Assembly: GCA_036399715.1 (NCBI GenBank)
Contig: DASWMO010000339.1
Location: 1 to 26,788 of the forward strand
DNA length: 26,788 nt
Source: DASVSE01 sp036399715
GTDB lineage: Bacteria; Bacteroidota; Rhodothermia; Rhodothermales; Rubricoccaceae
Direction: 5' to 3'
Shown here: one piece after another, positions 23,025 through 26,788 of the stretch
Layout of the letters: every line of letters begins with the position of its first letter
Position numbering within the stretch: position 1 is the stretch's first letter
The notes under the pieces: model-generated
Seen by the model: the letters and a program-made list of their open reading frames with translations, nothing else
Databases searched by the model: none
Told to the model about the DNA's origin: nothing
Translations under genes and position numbers: made by a program

Positions 23025-25712
23025 ATGGACCCCCACGGAACGAACCGCCCGACGGCGTCGGCGCCCTTCGACCTTGATGCCGCCATCGCCATCTGGAGGA
23101 GCGGGCTGGCGAACCACCGGGCCCTGCTCCCGGACGACCTCGACGAGCTCGAGCACCACGTCCGCGACCAGGTGGCGGACCTCGTCTCGGGGGGCGCCAC
23201 GGAGGCGGCGGCCTACCGCCGGGCCCTCGCCGAGATGGGCTTCCAGCCGGCCGACGAGTACCGGAAGGTGTACTGGGGGAAGGTCCGGCGCGGCGCGCTG
23301 GGCCACGAGGTCCAGGGGCGGCTCTCGCTCCTCCATAACGACGCGAAGGTCGCGGTCCGCCACCTGCTCCGCCACCGGGGCTACGCCGCCATCAACGTCG
23401 CCGGCCTCGCCGTCGGGCTGGCGTGCTGCCTCGTCGCCCTCGCCTACACGGCCGATGAGCGGGCGTACGACCGCCACCTCCCCGCCCTCGACAGGCTCTA
23501 CCGCGTCCACGAGACGTTCGGGGACACCGGCGTCGAGTGGGCCTCGACGCCGCCGGCCGTGGCCGACGCGATGGAGGAGGCGTTCGGGGACCGGGTCGAG
23601 GTCGCGCGGCTGCGCCGGCGCGGGACGAACGTGACGGGGCCCGTCACCGTCCGTCACGGGGACCGCCTGTTCACCGAGCCCGGCCTGTTCTACGCCGACT
23701 CCACCCTCTTCGACGTGCTCGGCTACGAGCTCGTGGCGGGCGACCCGCGTCGCGCCCTCACAGCCCCCGGCGCCGTCGTCCTGACGGAGACGATGGCGCG
23801 GAAGTACTTCGGCGAGGACGCCGGCGACGCCGTCGGCCAGACGCTCCTCGTCGCGGACGAGCCCCACACCGTGACGGGCGTGCTCCGCGACCCTCCCGCC
23901 CGCACGCACGTCCCCCTCGACTTCGTCGTCTCCCTCCCCTCCGTCTGGAACCCCGGCCCCTCCGACGCCCCCGACTACTGGCGGTACGACGTCTACTACA
24001 CCTACGTGAGGGTGGACGACCCGGCCCTCGTGCCGGCGCTCCGCGCCCACATCGAGGCGCGGCAGCGGGGGGCCCTCGAGGCCGAAGCACCCTCGGCGTT
24101 CCCCTTCGTCCCCGTCGCCCGGATCCACCTCCACTCCCACGCGGAGCGGGAGCTGGCCGTCAACGGCGACGCTCGGACGCTCTCGCTCCTGCTCGTGGTG
24201 AGCGCGCTCGTGCTGGGGCTCGCCGCCATCAACTTCGTCAACCTCGCCACGGCGCGGGCGGCCGAGCGGGCGCGGGAGGTCGGGGTCCGGAAGGCGCTCG
24301 GGGCCGGGCGGGCCCAGCTCACACGGCTGTTCGTGGGGGAGGCCGTCCTGCTCGCGCTCCTCGCGGCGGCGCTCGCGCTCGTGCTCGTCGTGGTGGCGGC
24401 CCCGTTCCTCCCGGACGTGGTGGGCCGCCCGCTCGCGCTCGGCGCGCTGGTCCCATGGTGGGCGTTTCCCGTGCTCGTCGGGCTCGCGGTCACGACCGGA
24501 CTGGTGGCGGGGGCGTACCCCGCGCTCTACCTCAGCGCCCTCCAGCCCGTGGGGGCGCTCCGGGGGGCGCCCGCCGTAGTCCGCGGGCGGCTGACGCTCC
24601 GTCACGCCCTCGTCGTGGCTCAGTTCGGCGTCTCGGCCGTCCTCCTCATCGGCGCGGCCGTCGTCGACCGGCAGGTGGCGGCCCTCGTCGACGCGGACCT
24701 CGCGTTCGAGCACGACCACGTGGTCGTGCTCCCGGCCCTCGACCCGGGCAAGCTGGACGCGACCTACGCCGCGCTTGAGGACGCGCTCCGCGCGCTGCCG
24801 GCCGTCCGCGGCGTCACACGGTCGGAGAGCGTCCCGGGCGACCGCGTCACCGTCGAGGACTTCGCCCCGGAAGGGCAGGCCGCCGCCGACTCCCTCGTCG
24901 GGCTCCGACAGCTCCGGGCGGACGAGACGTTCGTGCCGACATTCGGGCTGGAGCTCGTGGAGGGGCGGAACTTCGACCGGACGGTCCCCCGTGGGGAGGG
25001 CCCCCGGTCTTACCTCGTGAACCAGGCGGCCGTGCGGGCTCTCGGCTGGGCCGACCCCCTCGGCCACCGGCTCCGTCCGGGCGAGGAGGGGGTCGTCGTC
25101 GGCGTCGTGCGGGACTTCGTGTTCTCCTCTCTGAGGGGGCCCGTCGAGCCGCTCGTGATAACCAACGAGGCCCGGTTCAAGGTGGTCTCGGTCCGGCTCG
25201 GCCCCGGCGACCCCGGCCCCGCCCTCGCCGCGATCGAGCGGGCGTGGACGACGTCCGTCCCCGACGAGCCGTTCGCTTACCGGTTCCTCGACGACACGCT
25301 CGCCGCGCTCTACGACGGCGAGGCCCGGTTGCGGAGCACGTTCCGGGCATTCGGGGCGATCGCCCTCCTCCTCGCCGGGCTGGGCCTGTTCGGGCTCTCC
25401 ACGTACACGACCGCCCGGCGGACGAAGGAGATCGGCGTCCGGAAGGTGCTCGGGGCGAGTGCCCCCCGCCTCGTGCTGCTCCTCATGGGCGACTTCGCCC
25501 GGCCGGTCGGCGCCGCGTTCGCCTTCGCCGCGCCCGTCGGGTACCTGCTCATGGAGCGGTGGCTGGAGGGGTTCACGACCCGCATCGAGCTCGGGCCGGG
25601 CCTGTTCGTCGCCGTCGGGTTGCTCCTACTCGGCCTCGGCCTTCTCGCCGTCGCCGTCCAGACCCTCCGCGCGGCCACCGTCGACCCGGTGCAGGCGCTG
25701 CGGACGGAGTGA
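23025..25712 (+). CDS. FtsX/MacB-type permease with N-terminal permease-prefix domain
   Basis: An 895-aa permease starts with a soluble prefix (about 15-80) reading FDLDAAIAIWRSGLANHRALLPDDLDELEHHVRDQVADLVSGGATEAAAYRRALAEMG, the domain often found in PadR-linked permeases. A helix follows near 120-142 (NVAGLAVGLACCLVALAYTA), then a MacB core domain (about 145-375). The first FtsX unit has helices near 383-405, 436-460 and 475-500 and the coupling region NLATARAAERAREVGVRKALGA. A second periplasmic region (about 545-760) leads to a second FtsX unit starting FRAFGAIALLLAGLGLFGLSTY and a coupling stretch TKEIGVRKVLGAS. It lacks a cognate ATPase next to it. It is intact and starts 4 nt after the padR-like gene. 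Confidence 0.93.
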   Translation: MDPHGTNRPTASAPFDLDAAIAIWRSGLANHRALLPDDLDELEHHVRDQVADLVSGGATEAAAYRRALAEMGFQPADEYRKVYWGKVRRGALGHEVQGRLSLLHNDAKVAVRHLLRHRGYAAINVAGLAVGLACCLVALAYTADERAYDRHLPALDRLYRVHETFGDTGVEWASTPPAVADAMEEAFGDRVEVARLRRRGTNVTGPVTVRHGDRLFTEPGLFYADSTLFDVLGYELVAGDPRRALTAPGAVVLTETMARKYFGEDAGDAVGQTLLVADEPHTVTGVLRDPPARTHVPLDFVVSLPSVWNPGPSDAPDYWRYDVYYTYVRVDDPALVPALRAHIEARQRGALEAEAPSAFPFVPVARIHLHSHAERELAVNGDARTLSLLLVVSALVLGLAAINFVNLATARAAERAREVGVRKALGAGRAQLTRLFVGEAVLLALLAAALALVLVVVAAPFLPDVVGRPLALGALVPWWAFPVLVGLAVTTGLVAGAYPALYLSALQPVGALRGAPAVVRGRLTLRHALVVAQFGVSAVLLIGAAVVDRQVAALVDADLAFEHDHVVVLPALDPGKLDATYAALEDALRALPAVRGVTRSESVPGDRVTVEDFAPEGQAAADSLVGLRQLRADETFVPTFGLELVEGRNFDRTVPRGEGPRSYLVNQAAVRALGWADPLGHRLRPGEEGVVVGVVRDFVFSSLRGPVEPLVITNEARFKVVSVRLGPGDPGPALAAIERAWTTSVPDEPFAYRFLDDTLAALYDGEARLRSTFRAFGAIALLLAGLGLFGLSTYTTARRTKEIGVRKVLGASAPRLVLLLMGDFARPVGAAFAFAAPVGYLLMERWLEGFTTRIELGPGLFVAVGLLLLGLGLLAVAVQTLRAATVDPVQALRTE

Positions 25713-25718
25713 CGGGCG

Positions 25719-25741
25719 ACCCCGCTCGCGGAGTGTGGGGT
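25719..25741. terminator. Weak hairpin after the permease gene
   Basis: ACCCC (25719-25723) and GGGGT (25737-25741) form a short stem 6 nt after the permease stop. The following bases (TATCAATG) are A/T-rich compared with the surroundings but hold no T-run. Confidence 0.35.
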
Positions 25742-25863
25742 TATCAATGCCCTGGGTCATCGGCCGGGACGGACGGACGAGATGGATGTGGCCCTAACCG
25801 GGCAGGCTAACGATGCCGGACGGGCTTGGCGTGCTCCGGGGGTGGACGGGGCGCTGAAACGAG

Positions 25864-26672
25864 TCAGAGCGGGGAGCGGCCCGGGGCCGAGGTCCGGCTC
25901 ACAACCAGGAGGAAGCCGAGGTCGGCGGCGTCGAGCGCGAGCAGGTGCCCATAGCGTTCCGCCCAGCCCCCTGACTCAAGGTCCGCCGCGAGCCGGTCGA
26001 GGGCCGGCCGCGCCGCCGCGCCGAGCCGGGCGTGACGTACGCCGCGAGTGCCTCGGCGGGGTAGGCCCCCGGCCGCCGCCAGTAGGCTGAGCCGAACCCG
26101 TCGGTGCAGTCGTGGGGGACCGGGACCGTCCGGATGGTGGCCCCGCCGAGGGCGTCGGCAAGGGCATCGATGTGGGGGAACTCCGAGCGGTCGGCGGCGA
26201 GGACCTCAGGGAAGTAGTCCCACGTGAGCCAGAACCCCTCGGACGCGGGGGCCCACGTCACGACGACGACCCGGCGGGCGACCCGGCGCATCTCGGTTGC
26301 CCCGCGCCGCCAGTCGTCCCAGTGGTGGACCGTGAGAACGGCGAGGGCGGCGTCGAAGGCGCCATCTCGGAACGGGAGTGCCTCAGCGCTCGCCTTGACG
26401 ACCGGGGCAGCACCGGGTGGGCGCTGGGCGATCATCGCGCCTGACGGCTCGACGGCGGTCACGTTGCGGTCGGCGGGCTCGCAGGACCCCGCCCCGGCGC
26501 CGACGTTGACGACCGAGCCAGTGTCGCCGGGCGCCTCGTGGACGAGCGCGGCGATCCGGGGGCCGCCCTCCGGTGCCGGCTGTAGCCCGTGCCGATGGCG
26601 TCGTAGAGGGTGGGAATGAAGGAGGGGCGCGGGACGCCTGGGGGTGGGGCCGGGGACAGTCGCCTCTGCCAC
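25864..26672 (-). pseudogene. Class I SAM-dependent methyltransferase, frameshifted
   Basis: Segments in different minus-strand frames make one small methyltransferase. The N-terminal piece SFIPTLYDAIGTGYSRHRRAAP is followed in another frame by RIAALVHEAPGDTGSVVNVGAGAGS (motif I), VTAVEPSGAMIAQRPPGAAPVVKASAEALPFRDGAFDAALAVLTVHHWDDW and MRRVARRVVVVTW. A third frame gives the end LAADLESGGWAERYGHLLALDAADLGFLLVVSRTSAPG, stopping at 25864-25866. The shift near 26558-26562 sits on a G5 run where one more G restores frame; another lies at a short C run near 26028-26032. A possible further shift lies near the start. The start is uncertain (GTG at 26672 or TTG at 26681). One or two real lesions or assembly indels could explain it. 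Confidence 0.72.
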
Positions 26673-26788
26673 GTGAGGCAACTCGTACGCCGTTTGGGAG
26701 TGCCGTTCTCGGGGCCCCCGTGCGTGGGTGTCGGGGCGTGGCCGGTGGGGATCGGGCCATCGGGCCCCGCCCGCCTTAGGCCCGGGGG

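Noticed and set aside
1..26788. CRISPR arrays, tRNA or rRNA genes, complete insertion sequences, toxin-antitoxin or phage-defence systems.
   Set aside because: I saw no regularly spaced repeats of CRISPR type, no cloverleaf or rRNA signature and no intact transposase. The only mobile-element trace is the recombinase fragment at 5167-5530.

Overview
The window is about 70% GC and nearly fully coding in its middle 20 kb. The gene families suggest a high-GC member of the Bacteroidota/Rhodothermota group (Rubricoccaceae- or Salinibacter-like). They include an ABC permease fused to an M1 peptidase, LytS/LytTR two-component genes, a kinase with an HEIMNS H-box paired with an NtrC-type activator, MacB/FtsX permeases and a PadR-linked prefix-domain permease. 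Most starts lack a clear Shine-Dalgarno sequence, which also fits. This placement is inference; no rRNA or tRNA gene was seen.

Left flank (1-5530): small accessory genes, several of them broken. In order they are the 5' end of a VOC/glyoxalase-like gene, a DUF4180 gene, a frameshifted DinB-like gene, a multiply frameshifted MOSC-domain remnant, two small membrane proteins, a DUF1810 gene, a 93-aa protein of lower GC, a SAM methyltransferase, and a tyrosine-recombinase fragment that abuts the next gene.

Module 1 (5540-11932): a LytTR response regulator and LytS-type kinase (minus strand, 4-nt overlap) diverge from an ABC ATPase and a 1190-aa ABC permease/M1-peptidase fusion. The 235-nt divergent spacer holds a perfect 8+8 bp dyad.

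Module 2 (12092-22420): an NtrC-type sigma54 activator and its kinase (minus strand, overlapping stop and start) diverge from a six-gene operon: HlyD-like adaptor, MacB-like ATPase, FtsX permease, small secreted protein, second ATPase, TolC-like outer-membrane factor. The spacer carries a near-consensus sigma54 -24/-12 element. Three alternating half-sites lie about 80-110 bp upstream of the predicted transcription start, and a second long dyad overlaps the promoter. The layout reads as a self-contained, envelope-responsive tripartite efflux system with dedicated sigma54 control.

Module 3 (22588-25712): a PadR-family regulator and an FtsX permease with a permease-prefix domain but no ATPase of its own. 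An evenly spaced three-arm operator candidate lies upstream, and the ATPase at 20385-21080 is a plausible partner. The right flank (25864-26672) is a frameshifted SAM methyltransferase.

The most notable signals are the two regulatory DNA architectures (15008-15106 and 22588-22615), the 7342-7361 dyad, a 15-bp triplication inside the kinase H-box domain, and the confinement of frameshifts to the flanks. I found no CRISPR array, complete mobile element or clearly new multi-gene system.
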